A stretch of 64,000 bases of DNA from WHSP01 sp040905505 (GCA_040905505.1 JBBDRL010000108.1:5905-69904); one strand, 5' to 3'; positions 43,884 through 53,372 are shown, counted from the first letter of the stretch. Translations and numbers: made by a program. The notes: generated from the sequence alone by a model not told the origin.

Positions 43884-45341
43884 TCAGGGCTCCAGAATGG
43901 GCGGCAGGCTATCTGACCCGAAGCCGACCATCCCCGTCTTCCCCTTGTTCTTCTTCATCTGCTTGAGCTTCTTCTTGTTCACCTCGAGCACGCCAGGGGA
44001 GTTCTGGAGCTCGGGGATGACGAACCGGTGTTCGCGAATGAGCCTTCTACCCTGGGCACGAAGTGGTTCGATGTGCTTCTTCACGGCGTGCTCGACGTCA
44101 TCACGCCATCCGAACTGCCTGAAGCGCTCGAAAATCCCGTTGACCAGGGCGCTCGTCGGGACGCAGCATACGTAATAGGCACCCATCACAGGGCAAGTCT
44201 CGAACACGTCGACGCGCACGGGCTTCTGCATCAGCAGGTTCGCCGCCTTCTTCTCCTGGACATCCCTCACCACGATCCGGATGATGTTGGTGAGCTTCAA
44301 CACGTTGGCGGCCAGGCCGATAGCCGCATTCGTGGCGGTCCCCCCATCGGCCAGCACGCCGGCCAGTTTGCCGGCGAACTCGCCCAGAGCGACGGAGCCG
44401 TCCAGCGCGTGGAAATTCTGCTCACGTTGCATGACGCTGATCATGGACTTGATCGCCTGCTCCGGCGTCTCTACGCTCAGGCTGCGCTCCTTGTGCAGCT
44501 TCGCGTAGTAGAGCCGGTACTCGTCTCGCGCGAGTCTCACCCCGCTGAGCGTCGCCGACCCGCCGGACACGATCACCCCGACGAAAGGTGTCAGCGACGC
44601 CGCCAGCTCCGTCATGAAGCCGGGCATGATCTTCGCCAGCTCGGCCGCCACATCCGCGCGAAGCTCGGACGGGACGAGCGTGTTGAAGATATCGGTCGCG
44701 ATGTTGCCGGCACGCTGACTGTTCGAGCCTGGCCGGCCCGGCATCGGCGGCCCAGGCAAGCCGACGTTCGGAGCGAGGATGCGAGTGTTCCTCGCTGCGC
44801 CGGCCGCATTCAACCGGACCCCCCACTCATTGTTCCTGAGCTTTCCACTGAAGCCAGAACGCCAGACGAGCTTCTTGTTCAGGAACAGCGTATTGAGAAC
44901 CGCGTCGGCCTCGGCGCGCACGTGCGACAACGCTACCCGTTCAGCACCTGACAAGGGCCCCGGTCCGATCTGCCAACTGGTGATCTGATCGGTGAGGATC
45001 TCGACGGCCTCATCCTTGTTGCGGATGCTGCTCTTCCAGTTGGCCCCCTTCGCCTGTTTCCACTTCGCCAGAGTAAAGCGGAGCTCATTCAGGTCCGCCT
45101 GGCTCTTCGATTGGTGATACTTCTTCAGGGCGGAGTCGACACGCTTGAGCTCGGCACTCCGGACGGAGAACGGCCCGCCATACGTGTGTCGTTTCCAGTA
45201 CTGGTAACTCATCACGTCCATATACGACTCGGTCCTGTGTAGGGGGATCGGCGCGACGGTTTCGGGCAAGCGCGGCAGGTGCCCAGCTCGAACGACGGCA
45301 ACGTCAAGGCGTGGGGTTGGCGCACCGAACGGGGCAGCCAT
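43884..45341 (-). CDS. Unrecognised 485-residue protein with glycine-rich hydrophobic centre and Lys-rich tail
   Basis: The frame starts at ATG 45341; ATG 45221 (MDVMSYQYW) is a good alternative, since the first 40 residues are low in information. No family is certain. Visible parts: residues about 45-125 are helical and basic with YGGPFSVRSAELKRVDSALK and AKWKQAKGANWKSSIRNKDE; a Pro/Gly linker near 195-215 (GLPGPPMPGRPGS); a hydrophobic, small-residue stretch near 245-275 (LTPFVGVIVSGGSATLSGV); a second near 325-350; a cysteine patch (ETCPVMGAYYVCCVP); and a strongly basic C-terminus (EVNKKKLKQMKKNKGK). There is no signal peptide. Lysine use and lower GC than neighbours, with an inverted repeat at its 3' side, suggest horizontal transfer. 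A secreted effector or membrane-inserting toxin is one possibility, not shown. Confidence 0.75.
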   Translation of the reverse strand: MAAPFGAPTPRLDVAVVRAGHLPRLPETVAPIPLHRTESYMDVMSYQYWKRHTYGGPFSVRSAELKRVDSALKKYHQSKSQADLNELRFTLAKWKQAKGANWKSSIRNKDEAVEILTDQITSWQIGPGPLSGAERVALSHVRAEADAVLNTLFLNKKLVWRSGFSGKLRNNEWGVRLNAAGAARNTRILAPNVGLPGPPMPGRPGSNSQRAGNIATDIFNTLVPSELRADVAAELAKIMPGFMTELAASLTPFVGVIVSGGSATLSGVRLARDEYRLYYAKLHKERSLSVETPEQAIKSMISVMQREQNFHALDGSVALGEFAGKLAGVLADGGTATNAAIGLAANVLKLTNIIRIVVRDVQEKKAANLLMQKPVRVDVFETCPVMGAYYVCCVPTSALVNGIFERFRQFGWRDDVEHAVKKHIEPLRAQGRRLIREHRFVIPELQNSPGVLEVNKKKLKQMKKNKGKTGMVGFGSDSLPPILEP

Positions 45342-45463
45342 GGGTGGATGATCCGCGTAGCGCGAATGCGGTTCGTCGGGGACACTGCAGTATAGCGGTC
45401 GCCCGCCCCATGTCCAGCGTTCCGGGCAGGCCGCACTTCTCAGCGCCGACGCCGAACCATCGC

Positions 45464-45675
45464 TCAGATGGTCGACGACTGATCCACCACCGCGGGAAGG
45501 GGGATTTCCGCGCAGCTCATCGGCTGACCGGTCTCCGCATGGTAGACGATGACGTGGCGGCCGTACATGCCGGCCATGCGCGCCGGCCCAGGGTCGATGG
45601 TGCGCTGATCGCCTCGTGACCGTATCGTACTAGGGGAGGCGATCCCGACATCGGATCGGGAGCCGCCGCCGTCAG
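45464..45675 (-). pseudogene. Possible 3' remnant of a lost exported protein gene
   Basis: A minus-strand frame without a good start runs from a stop near 45673 to TGA 45464. Its end reads DPGPARMAGMYGRHVIVYHA then ETGQPMSCAEIPLP, with coding-like character loosely reminiscent of the C-terminal strand and cysteine of CuZn superoxide dismutase-type domains. No N-terminal part is present. Evidence is weak; chance coding-like composition in GC-rich DNA cannot be excluded. Confidence 0.25.
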
Positions 45676-45717
45676 CTCACCTCAGGTACACGGCCGGACC
45701 GCCAACCGATTGGACCG

Positions 45718-47664
45718 ATGCAGCGCTCTTTTCGATTCCTCGTATCCCTGTCCGCAGCCCTCGCGGCGGGCGTGCTCGCGAGTGGACTGCCAGCGCAGGA
45801 GAGCGGAAGCGCCGGACGAAGCCTGCGCTGGTCCGAGCTCGCCGTGCAGGCGCACCTGGGCCCCGAAGGCCGACTGCACGTACGGGAGCGCCAGGCGATG
45901 GTGTTCGACGGGGACTGGAACGGCGGCGAGCGCCGCTTCGACCTGCGGATCGGCCAGCAACTCGAGCTACGCGGCATGACCCGCATCGATCCCGGGTCCG
46001 GGGCGCGCGCTGCGGTCGTCGAGGGTGACATGGAAGAAGTGGACGAGTTCGAGTGGGTGGATGGGGAGGTCCTCCGCTGGCGCAGCCGCCTCACCGCCGA
46101 CCCGCCGTTCCGGGACGAGGAGATCGTATACGAGCTGGATTATACCCTGTGGCCCGTGCTGCTTCCGACCGATGAAGGCGCGTACCTGCTCAACCACGAC
46201 TTCGCCTTCGCCGACCGGGCCGGCGTCATCGAGCGGTTCCAACTGGATCTCACGCTGGACCCTGCCTGGATGACGCCGGGCGGTGCGACGCTGAGCGAGG
46301 TCGCCGAGGGACTTCCGCCCGGGCGCGGGTACGTGGTGACCCTGCCGTTGCGCTACGTGGGCGAAGGGCAGCCGACGGGTGTGCCGCGCGGGGATCGAGG
46401 GTGGATGCAGGGACTGGTCGCGCTGGGCGCGCTCCTCGTGCCGGTTCTCGCGCTGATAGAACTGCGGCGCCGCGAGCGTGAGCTGGACGCCATCGCGCCG
46501 ATCACCCCGCCGGCCGGGATCGACGAGGCCTGGCTGCGGCGTCATATCTTCGCCTATCCCGCGGAGGTCGTCGGAGCCTCGTGGGACCGGGCGGTGGGCG
46601 AGGCGGAGGTCGCGGCGCTGCTCGCGCGGCTCGTCGCGGAGGGCAGGCTGACCAGTACGATCGAAGACGAAGATGGCGATCCGGTGCTGCTCCTGCGGCG
46701 CGTTGCGCCGCTGGCGGAGTTCCCCGCACATGAGCGTGACCTGCTCGAGGCGCTCTTCTTCGACGGAAGCAGCCGAACGGATACGGCGGCCATCCGCAGG
46801 CATTACGAGAAGAAGGGCTTCGACCCCGCCGCCAAGATTCGGGGCGAGCTGACGGCACGGCTCGACGCTCTGCCCGGTGCAGGTCGGGTCCGGCGCCGCT
46901 GGGTGACGCCCGCCCTGGTCATGGTGGCTGGAGTCGGGATCGCCGTCGGCACGGCGGGGCCAGGCGCCCTTCCGTTCGCCGTCATGGGTCTGCTGATCGC
47001 CACGCCGCTGATCCTGTTCGCGCTCGCCTCCGCCGGGACTCTCGGAAAGCGGGTTACGCACCGCACCGGTCCGACGCTCGGTGTGCTGCTGCCCCTTCTG
47101 GCCGTCGCGCTGCTCCTCACGCTCCTCGCCGCAGGTGTGTTCGCACAGATGGACGAGCTGCTGTTCTTCCGCCCCGGCGCGGCAATGCTCCTCGGGCACC
47201 TGGTCGCGCTCGTGGGCCTCGGCCTCCTGGCCACCTCACTCGCTCAGCCGGCGGGCACCCCGGAACGTCTCGCCTTCAGACGGAGACTCGTCTCCGCCCG
47301 GCAGTTCTTCGAGGGCCAGTTGCACCGGCCGGATCCGCGGCTCGACGATGCCTGGTTTCCGTACCTGATCGCATTCGGGCTGGGGCCGCAGATCGACGGC
47401 TGGTTCCGAGCATTCGGGTCGCGCGGTGTCTCCGCCACCTCTCCGGCCGTGCTCGCCGCTACCGCCGCCGGCCGCTCCGGATCGGGCGGCGGGTGGTCGG
47501 GCGGCGGGCCCCAGTTCGGCGGCGGAAGCTGGGGCGGCGGGGGAGCGGGCGGCACCTGGGCGGTGGCGGCCGGTGGAATGGCGGCGGGCGTAAGTGCGCC
47601 GGGTTCTAGCGGCGGCGGGGGCGGTAGCGGGTCGTCGGGCGGCGGTGGGGGCGGGGGGTGGTGA
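45718..47664 (+). CDS. DUF2207 membrane protein with glycine-rich tail
   Basis: 648 residues. A signal peptide (ending LPAQ) precedes an extracytoplasmic DUF2207 beta-domain (about 35-230; LHVRERQAMVFDGDWNGGER and YELDYTLWPVLLP). One membrane helix lies near 235-255, followed by a cytosolic segment with winged-helix-like repeats (EAEVAALLARLVAEGRLTST) and four membrane helices at about 400-520. The end is a Gly/Ser/Trp low-complexity tail (SGGGGGSGSSGGGG). This is the standard DUF2207 architecture; function is unknown. It is probably monocistronic, though an ankyrin gene follows within 55 bases. Confidence 0.85.
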   Translation: MQRSFRFLVSLSAALAAGVLASGLPAQESGSAGRSLRWSELAVQAHLGPEGRLHVRERQAMVFDGDWNGGERRFDLRIGQQLELRGMTRIDPGSGARAAVVEGDMEEVDEFEWVDGEVLRWRSRLTADPPFRDEEIVYELDYTLWPVLLPTDEGAYLLNHDFAFADRAGVIERFQLDLTLDPAWMTPGGATLSEVAEGLPPGRGYVVTLPLRYVGEGQPTGVPRGDRGWMQGLVALGALLVPVLALIELRRRERELDAIAPITPPAGIDEAWLRRHIFAYPAEVVGASWDRAVGEAEVAALLARLVAEGRLTSTIEDEDGDPVLLLRRVAPLAEFPAHERDLLEALFFDGSSRTDTAAIRRHYEKKGFDPAAKIRGELTARLDALPGAGRVRRRWVTPALVMVAGVGIAVGTAGPGALPFAVMGLLIATPLILFALASAGTLGKRVTHRTGPTLGVLLPLLAVALLLTLLAAGVFAQMDELLFFRPGAAMLLGHLVALVGLGLLATSLAQPAGTPERLAFRRRLVSARQFFEGQLHRPDPRLDDAWFPYLIAFGLGPQIDGWFRAFGSRGVSATSPAVLAATAAGRSGSGGGWSGGGPQFGGGSWGGGGAGGTWAVAAGGMAAGVSAPGSSGGGGGSGSSGGGGGGGW

Positions 47665-47716
47665 TGCGGGTCCTTCGGAATTCGAAATCTTACCAAGCTC
47701 TAGGAGGTACGCCTTG

Positions 47717-48220
47717 ATGCAGAACGATTCCATGATCGACCTGAACGAGATCGACCCGCACGAGGTCGCTCGCCGCGGCGACACGTCAGCGATGCGACCG
47801 CTCCTCGATGGAGGCCTAGACCCCGCGTCCCGCGATGCCCGAGGATTCGAACTGCTCATGATCGCCGCTTACAACGATCAGCCCTCGATGGTGGACCTTC
47901 TGATCGAGCATGGCGCCGACCCCGACGGGCGGGACCCCAGCGGCAATACCGCGCTGATCGGTATGGGCTTCAAGGGCCACCTCAGCGTGGCGAGGCGACT
48001 GCTCGCCGGCGGCGCCGACCCGAACGCGCGCAACGGAACTGGTGCGACGCCGCTCCACCTGGCCGCCATGTTCCGGCGCCTCGAGCTCGTGGACGTCCTC
48101 CTCGAGCACGGGGCGGACGGATCGCTTACCGACACGACCGGCCGCACCGCGGGAGAGCTGGCGAAAGCGCAGGGTCTCGTGGAGATCGCTAGACGGCTCG
48201 GCGTCGAACCCGACGCCTGA
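47717..48220 (+). CDS. Ankyrin-repeat protein
   Basis: 167 residues from ATG 47717 with AGGAGG ten bases upstream. About four ankyrin repeats: EVARRGDTSAMRPLLDGGLD, FELLMIAAYNDQPSMVDLLI, NTALIGMGFKGHLSVARRLL and ATPLHLAAMFRRLELVDVLL, each with the GADxxxR/D turn. No signal peptide, so cytosolic protein-protein interaction is likely. The partner is unknown; small free-standing ankyrin proteins of this size in bacteria are often co-located with catalase or membrane genes. Confidence 0.88.
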   Translation: MQNDSMIDLNEIDPHEVARRGDTSAMRPLLDGGLDPASRDARGFELLMIAAYNDQPSMVDLLIEHGADPDGRDPSGNTALIGMGFKGHLSVARRLLAGGADPNARNGTGATPLHLAAMFRRLELVDVLLEHGADGSLTDTTGRTAGELAKAQGLVEIARRLGVEPDA

Positions 48221-48229
48221 AGCGTCCCT

Positions 48230-49222
48230 TCAGCGCGCCGCCACCACGATCAGACCACGCAGGTGGTTGGGGGTGCGCTCGAAGGCCCACACCTGCCGCC
48301 ACTGGACGCCGCCGTCGCCGCTTCGGTGGACGCCACGCTCGTCCGCCGCCCAGATCTCCCCCGCCCTCCGCCCCGCCACCAGAAGCGGCGCGATGGTGCC
48401 GGGCGGATCCGGCCAGCCTTCCACGACGCGCTCCCAGCGGCCGGCTCCGCGCCGACGGTACAGCCGTCCATCCGACCGACCGGCGACGTACGCCGTCCGG
48501 GGTCCGCTCGCCGCCGAGACCAGCACGACCTCCGCGTCCCCGGGATCCACCGCTATGCTGCGGAGGTAGCCGACGTCCATACCATCCAATGGCGAGCTCC
48601 AGGTCTCACCCCCGTCGTGACTCTCGTAGTACCCGTCGCCGGCCGCGACGCGCAGCACGTCCGGAGCGTCGCGATGCACCGCCAGCTCGTGCGTGTCGTA
48701 CGGCCCGCCCTCCACACGGTCCAGCCAGGTGCGGCCGCCGTCGTGCGTGCGGATCAGGGCGCCCGCTTCGATCGCCACCCACACACGGTCCGGGTCCGCC
48801 GGATGACACGCGACCCAGCGGACGTGGTGCGTCTCCGGCCGCGGAGGAAACGCCCAATCCGACGAGGAAGGGAGGACCTCCAGGTCCGCCGGCCGCTCCC
48901 ACCGCCCGCCCGCGTCGTCCGACCGCCACACCACACTCGGCTCCGCACCCGCCCAGATCAGGCTCGGACGCGCGGGGCTCGCGGCCACCGTCATCAACTT
49001 CTCCCCCTCGAGCCCAGCGGGTGACCAGGTCGCGCCGGCGTCGTCCGAGCGGAACACGCCGCCCTGGTCCGTACAGCACCACGCGCTCGACGGCGCGAGG
49101 AAGTCGCTGGAAAGCCCCGTCGCGCGATTGCCCTCGAGACCTTCACCACGCGCGGCGGACGAGCCGTCGGCGCTCACGCGGAATAGCTCGGTCGCGGTTG
49201 CGACCACTACGGCATCCGTCAT
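48230..49222 (-). CDS. BNR/sialidase-like beta-propeller protein
   Basis: 330 residues. Asp-box (SxDxGxTW) repeats are clear: VFRSDDAGATWSPAG, VWRSDDAGGRWERP, LIRTHDGGRTWLDR, YYESHDGGETWSSP and VHRSGDGGVQWRQV. There is no catalytic sialidase signature and no signal peptide, so it belongs to the large group of WD40/YVTN/BNR-like propeller proteins of unknown substrate. Converges on the ankyrin gene with a 9-base gap. Confidence 0.88.
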   Translation of the reverse strand: MTDAVVVATATELFRVSADGSSAARGEGLEGNRATGLSSDFLAPSSAWCCTDQGGVFRSDDAGATWSPAGLEGEKLMTVAASPARPSLIWAGAEPSVVWRSDDAGGRWERPADLEVLPSSSDWAFPPRPETHHVRWVACHPADPDRVWVAIEAGALIRTHDGGRTWLDRVEGGPYDTHELAVHRDAPDVLRVAAGDGYYESHDGGETWSSPLDGMDVGYLRSIAVDPGDAEVVLVSAASGPRTAYVAGRSDGRLYRRRGAGRWERVVEGWPDPPGTIAPLLVAGRRAGEIWAADERGVHRSGDGGVQWRQVWAFERTPNHLRGLIVVAAR

Positions 49223-49614
49223 CCTCTATTCCTCAGGCGTTGAGTGATCCCCGCGGTCGATCCCGGGAGCCGAGCAGAGGCGTCCGCCTCCCCGGGGAAA
49301 CAATGGCGTGCCGGATCCGCGGGTCGGGAGCGATGAAACACGGCCCGCTCGCCTCGTGTAGGATCAACTATCGAGACTGCAGCCGACATGATCGACGCCT
49401 TTCTCCGGCGGCTGTCGACGGTGAACGCCCGCAGCCTCCCGGGTCGTCGAGCACCACGCCTTCGCGTCGTCCCATCGGCCGGCCGATCCCGTCGGTCAAG
49501 GACCGGACCCGCGAATCTCGCTGCGCCACGGGAACCCTCCGAGAAAGGTCGGCTACGGACCACAGCCCCGAATCAGCCTCGACAGCGCGCGACACCAGAA
49601 CCCTCGAAGTACCC
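49223..49614. other. Intergenic region between divergent propeller and pseudokinase genes
   Basis: 392 bases with no supported gene. Both neighbours read outward from here, so their promoters are expected within it; none stands out by hexamer match. Confidence 0.5.
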
Positions 49615-51060
49615 ATGATGAACCAAGCGGACGTCCTCGGCGATCTCGATCAGCTCGCATCACGGTACGACGTCCTTCGCCAGATGGGGCACGATGGGGA
49701 GTACGGCGTCCACGCCGTCCGCAGCCGCGCTTCCAACCGACACTTCGCGGTCAAGGTGATGAATGATCCGGGCTCGAGGGACGCCAGAAAAGGTGCTCTC
49801 TACATATGGCAGGCGCACACGATCAGGCCCCTCGATCACCCACATCTCACGGTTCTGCACGCGGTTCACCACCTCCAGGGCGGGGCGGTCGCGATCGCGA
49901 TGGAGCGGCGGCGGGGGTGCACGCTCGCCGAGCGCATCGAACAGACCGGTCCGCTCCCGATCCACGAGGTGGAGCGGGTGCTTCGCGACGTCGGTGGCGC
50001 GCTCGCGTACGTGCATGGGCACCGCGCCGTTCACCGCGGCGTGCGGCCGCACAGCATCTTCCTCGACCGGGACAGCGGGGAGGCACGGCTCGCGCCCTTC
50101 GGTCTCGACCGCGGCCACGGAGACTCCGACCCGTCGGACGGCGGCGCGGCCACTCTTCGCGCCTTCTCCTATCTCGCGCCGGAGCAGATCGCCGGGCGCG
50201 AACAGGTCGAGGGGAGGCAGCTCGGCCCCTGCACCGATCTCTACGGTCTCGGCCTCGCCGGATACGCGATGCTGACCGGCGTGCAGCCCTGGGCGGGGAC
50301 CGACCTCGACGATCTCCTCGCGCGCCGCGACACCGAGCCGCTTCCGCCGCTGCGGGCGCTCCGACCCGATGCGCCCGCCTACCTCTGCGATGCGATCGAG
50401 GGCTGCCTCGAGCCGGATCCACGACGCCGCTGGCGCAGTGCGGACGCATTCCTCGCGTGCCTCGATCCCAGCACACCCTCGCCGACACCGGCGCTGGACC
50501 TGACGGGCATCGGGCTTCGCGTCGCGGACGCCGTCGCGGCGGCCAGATCGGCCGCCGGCGACCGGCTGACGCTGGTGACCCGTCGCAGACTCGCGCTCGC
50601 CCTGCCGCCCACCGCCGTCGCCTTGGTCGCTCTCATCGTGATGCCAGGCCGCGATGGAGCTCCGCCGGCGAGCCCCGATGGCTCGGCCGCGGAAATCGTC
50701 GCCCCCGCTGACCGGACCCCCGACGCGGGGATGGCGGATCCGCCCGGGATCATCGGTCAGCGGCCGGTGGGACCCACGGCCCGCCGCGGCGATACGGATC
50801 CGGCCGCGACGTCGTCGACCACCGCTCCGATCGACCGCTCGCCTGCCGGTCCTGCGGAGGATGTTCTAGCCGGCCCCCCGGCCGACGCCATGCGCCAGAC
50901 CGACGCGCCGATGGCACGCGCGGCGCCCCAGCAGGCGGCGGGTTCCGGCTCCAGCCCACGAGAGTCTCGCCCGACGGGAGGCGCCCCCGTGATCGCCCCG
51001 AACGTCGTGCTCCTCGGAGAGCCGCTCGAAACCGATGTGCGGGCGCGCCCCGCCCCCTAG
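49615..51060 (+). CDS. Membrane-anchored Ser/Thr protein pseudokinase
   Basis: 481 residues from ATG 49615 (ATG 49618 adjacent). The kinase fold spans about 20-285. The VAIK lysine is kept (HFAVKVMND) and the APE motif is kept (SYLAPEQIAG), with C-lobe features (TDLYGLGLAGYAMLTGVQPW). The glycine loop is poor (QMGHDGEYGVHAV). The catalytic HRD reads HRG (VHRGVRPHSIF) and the metal-binding DFG reads PFG (ARLAPFGLDRG). Loss of both aspartates means phosphotransfer is very unlikely. A membrane helix near residues 325-342 (LALALPPTAVALVALIV) is followed by a Pro/Ala-rich extracytoplasmic tail of about 140 residues without PASTA repeats. It is likely a signalling scaffold. It is followed by mtgA on the other strand, with 7 bases between. 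Confidence 0.85.
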   Translation: MMNQADVLGDLDQLASRYDVLRQMGHDGEYGVHAVRSRASNRHFAVKVMNDPGSRDARKGALYIWQAHTIRPLDHPHLTVLHAVHHLQGGAVAIAMERRRGCTLAERIEQTGPLPIHEVERVLRDVGGALAYVHGHRAVHRGVRPHSIFLDRDSGEARLAPFGLDRGHGDSDPSDGGAATLRAFSYLAPEQIAGREQVEGRQLGPCTDLYGLGLAGYAMLTGVQPWAGTDLDDLLARRDTEPLPPLRALRPDAPAYLCDAIEGCLEPDPRRRWRSADAFLACLDPSTPSPTPALDLTGIGLRVADAVAAARSAAGDRLTLVTRRRLALALPPTAVALVALIVMPGRDGAPPASPDGSAAEIVAPADRTPDAGMADPPGIIGQRPVGPTARRGDTDPAATSSTTAPIDRSPAGPAEDVLAGPPADAMRQTDAPMARAAPQQAAGSGSSPRESRPTGGAPVIAPNVVLLGEPLETDVRARPAP

Positions 51061-51067
51061 GGAGAAG

Positions 51068-51853
51068 TCACCAGCCTCGTTGCCCCATTCGCCTCAGGAT
51101 CTCAGCCCGGTAATTCCCCGTGTTCCCGGGTGTGCGTCTCAGGGGGCCGGGCAGCAGCGCCGCCATCCCGGCCGCCTGGGTCCGAGAGAGGGCCGTCGCG
51201 CTCGTCCCGTAATGGTGCCTCGCCCCCGCCTCGATGCCATAGCGACCCGGCCCCCATTCCACCTGATTCAGATAGAGCTCGAGAATCCGCTCCTTCCCCA
51301 GGATCAACTCCGACGCCGGCGTGAGCGTCAGGTCGTAGAGCTTGCGGATCGGGTTGCGGTAGGTGAAGCCGAACAGGTTCTTCATGAGCTGCTGCGTGAT
51401 CGTCGACGCTCCGCGGATGCGAACGCCCCCACCGGCCTCCTCCGCCGCGATCCTCATCTCCTCCCAGTCGAAACCGTGGTGGTCCCAGAAGCGACCATCC
51501 TCGGCGGCAACCACCGCGCGGGGCACCTGCGACGGCAGCGCCTCGAGGGCGACGACCTCGCGCCGCTTCGTATACTCCTCCCGGCCGAGGAGCGCCTCGA
51601 CCCTGCGCTGCATCTGCACCCCGGTCGTCGGCGGGTCGACGAAACGGTACGCGACCAGGAGCAGGAGACAGAAGACGTAATAGCCGGCGAGGACCGCCAG
51701 GGCGCCCTTGGCGAGGCGCCACCCCACCCCCCGCCGCCGCGCCCGCCGCGTGCCGGCGTCGATCCGCACGCCGACCGGCCCCGACGCGCTTTCGTCGCCT
51801 GGGGCCGGCCCCCGCGGCCGTCTATTCCAGGGTAATCTCATAGCCGTATACAT
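51068..51853 (-). CDS. mtgA: Monofunctional peptidoglycan glycosyltransferase
   Basis: 261 residues from ATG 51853 (51841 possible). A basic N-terminus, then one membrane helix near 48-68 (GALAVLAGYYVFCLLLLVAY), then a GT51 domain with its motifs in order: AAEDGRFWDHHGFDWEEM (catalytic Glu), RGASTITQQLMKNLF, KERILELYLNQVEWG and GARHHYGTSATALS. It polymerises lipid II glycan strands at the outer face of the inner membrane. It overlaps the O-antigen ligase gene by 32 bases, so the two envelope genes are probably co-transcribed. Confidence 0.93.
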   Translation of the reverse strand: MYTAMRLPWNRRPRGPAPGDESASGPVGVRIDAGTRRARRRGVGWRLAKGALAVLAGYYVFCLLLLVAYRFVDPPTTGVQMQRRVEALLGREEYTKRREVVALEALPSQVPRAVVAAEDGRFWDHHGFDWEEMRIAAEEAGGGVRIRGASTITQQLMKNLFGFTYRNPIRKLYDLTLTPASELILGKERILELYLNQVEWGPGRYGIEAGARHHYGTSATALSRTQAAGMAALLPGPLRRTPGNTGNYRAEILRRMGQRGW

Positions 51854-53372
51854 GGTGCGCCGCGTAGATTGGCTCTTCGAGTAGCTGCGCTGGCTGTAGT
51901 GTGCCGACGATCGTCATCGTCGAGAGCTGCGCGATGCTGCGCGCCGCGCCGGCGCCCGCGGCGAGCGCGACGGCGACGAGAATCACGCTCTGGAGCCGCT
52001 TCCGCGGCGCATCCGCCGGTTCGGGGCCCGGCGCGGAATCAGAGTCCGGCCAGGGCGAATCCTTCGGCGCCACCCGCGCGGGCCACATGGCGCCGATCGC
52101 CGCCCAGACGAGCAGCGTCGGATGCGCAAGCAGGAGCACCGCGTCGAAGGCGCCCGCGACGAGGGTCGCCACGACCGTCGCGAGCAGCCCGGCCGCCAGG
52201 AGTCCCTCGTCCGGGTCACGCGCACGAATCAGCCGACGCAGCGCCAGGACGCCGGTGCCCAGCAGGGCAGCGGCGAAGAGGGCCGCCGCGGGAAAGCCCC
52301 GCTCGGCCACGACAGCGACCCAGTCGCTGCTCGGCCACGGGTTCGCCGTCTCGCCAGGCCGACTGGGCGACATGGATGGATCGTTCGGCGCTGCGTAGTC
52401 GGGATACACCTCCGGCCAGTTGCCCGGCCCGATCCCGAAGATGGGGTGATCGATCGCCATCCGTAGCGACTGACGATACTGCACCAGCCGCCCCCGCCCG
52501 CTCCCCTCCTGAAAGTTCGCGATCCCCGTCACCGATTCCAGGTAGGGGTTGTCGCTTCGCCAGCGTAGCGAGTTGGGCACGAGCACCGCGATCGCCACAC
52601 CCGCGCCGATGAGCAGGACGATTCCCACCAGCCGACCCCACGTGCGGCCGTGCCGTCTGAGCGGTCGCGAGAGGAGCATGGCCGCCAGCATCACCGCGAT
52701 CACCGCGGCGAAGGCGAGCCAGCCAGCGCGCGAACGCGTCAGGATGAGCGAGACGATGATGATCATCGTCCCCGCCGCGCCAAGCACATATCCCGCGCTT
52801 CGCCAGGCCCGCAGCGCCACCAGCAGCACGACCGGCAGCCCGAATGCCGCCATGTGCGCGATCGAGTTGCGGTTGCCCAGCGTTCCACCCGGCGCACGGT
52901 TGATGGAGAAGAAGTCGCTGGTGATGCCGTACGCCTGAAGGAGTGAAGTGACGGCGCCCACCATGATCGCCAGTGCCAGGAGCCGCATCAGCGGGCGCCC
53001 CAGACCCGCCGAACGGAGGGTCCGGGCGGTCCAGAAGACCGCCACTCCGGAGACGCTGACCGCGAGCGCTCGCCATGCCAGCTCCCCCTCCTGCGCCACC
53101 AGCGCCGACGCCAGACTCAGCAGTAGATAGCCCGCCAGGCAGAGATCGACGCGGGTCAGCTCTACCCGCCGGAACCCGCCCGCGGCGAGGAGTCCGGCGA
53201 ATAGCGCCGTCAGGTGGAGAACGGCCTCCTTCGGTATGAAGAACCGGTCCAGTTCGAAGGCTCGGTCGGTCACCGCCGCAAGCACGACGAGCACGGCGCC
53301 GACCTGTACGACGCGGAGCGCCCAACGCTCCGCGCTCGTCGGCTCGCGTGGGGCTCCGACCGTCCCCACCAT
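51822..53372 (-). CDS. O-antigen ligase family membrane protein
   Basis: About 516 residues from ATG 53372; an in-frame TTG at 53396 would add 8 residues. Around 11 membrane segments are visible. The Wzy_C-type region includes GTLGNRNSIAHMAAFGLPVV, LTRSRAGWLAFAAV and RLVQYRQSLRMAIDHPIFGI followed by GPGNWPEVYPDY, the large periplasmic loop with HP.FG.GPG signature of WaaL/Wzy-like ligases and polymerases. It probably joins or polymerises polysaccharide on an undecaprenyl carrier. The partner glycan genes are not here. Confidence 0.9.
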   Translation of the reverse strand: MVGTVGAPREPTSAERWALRVVQVGAVLVVLAAVTDRAFELDRFFIPKEAVLHLTALFAGLLAAGGFRRVELTRVDLCLAGYLLLSLASALVAQEGELAWRALAVSVSGVAVFWTARTLRSAGLGRPLMRLLALAIMVGAVTSLLQAYGITSDFFSINRAPGGTLGNRNSIAHMAAFGLPVVLLVALRAWRSAGYVLGAAGTMIIIVSLILTRSRAGWLAFAAVIAVMLAAMLLSRPLRRHGRTWGRLVGIVLLIGAGVAIAVLVPNSLRWRSDNPYLESVTGIANFQEGSGRGRLVQYRQSLRMAIDHPIFGIGPGNWPEVYPDYAAPNDPSMSPSRPGETANPWPSSDWVAVVAERGFPAAALFAAALLGTGVLALRRLIRARDPDEGLLAAGLLATVVATLVAGAFDAVLLLAHPTLLVWAAIGAMWPARVAPKDSPWPDSDSAPGPEPADAPRKRLQSVILVAVALAAGAGAARSIAQLSTMTIVGTLQPAQLLEEPIYAAHHVYGYEITLE

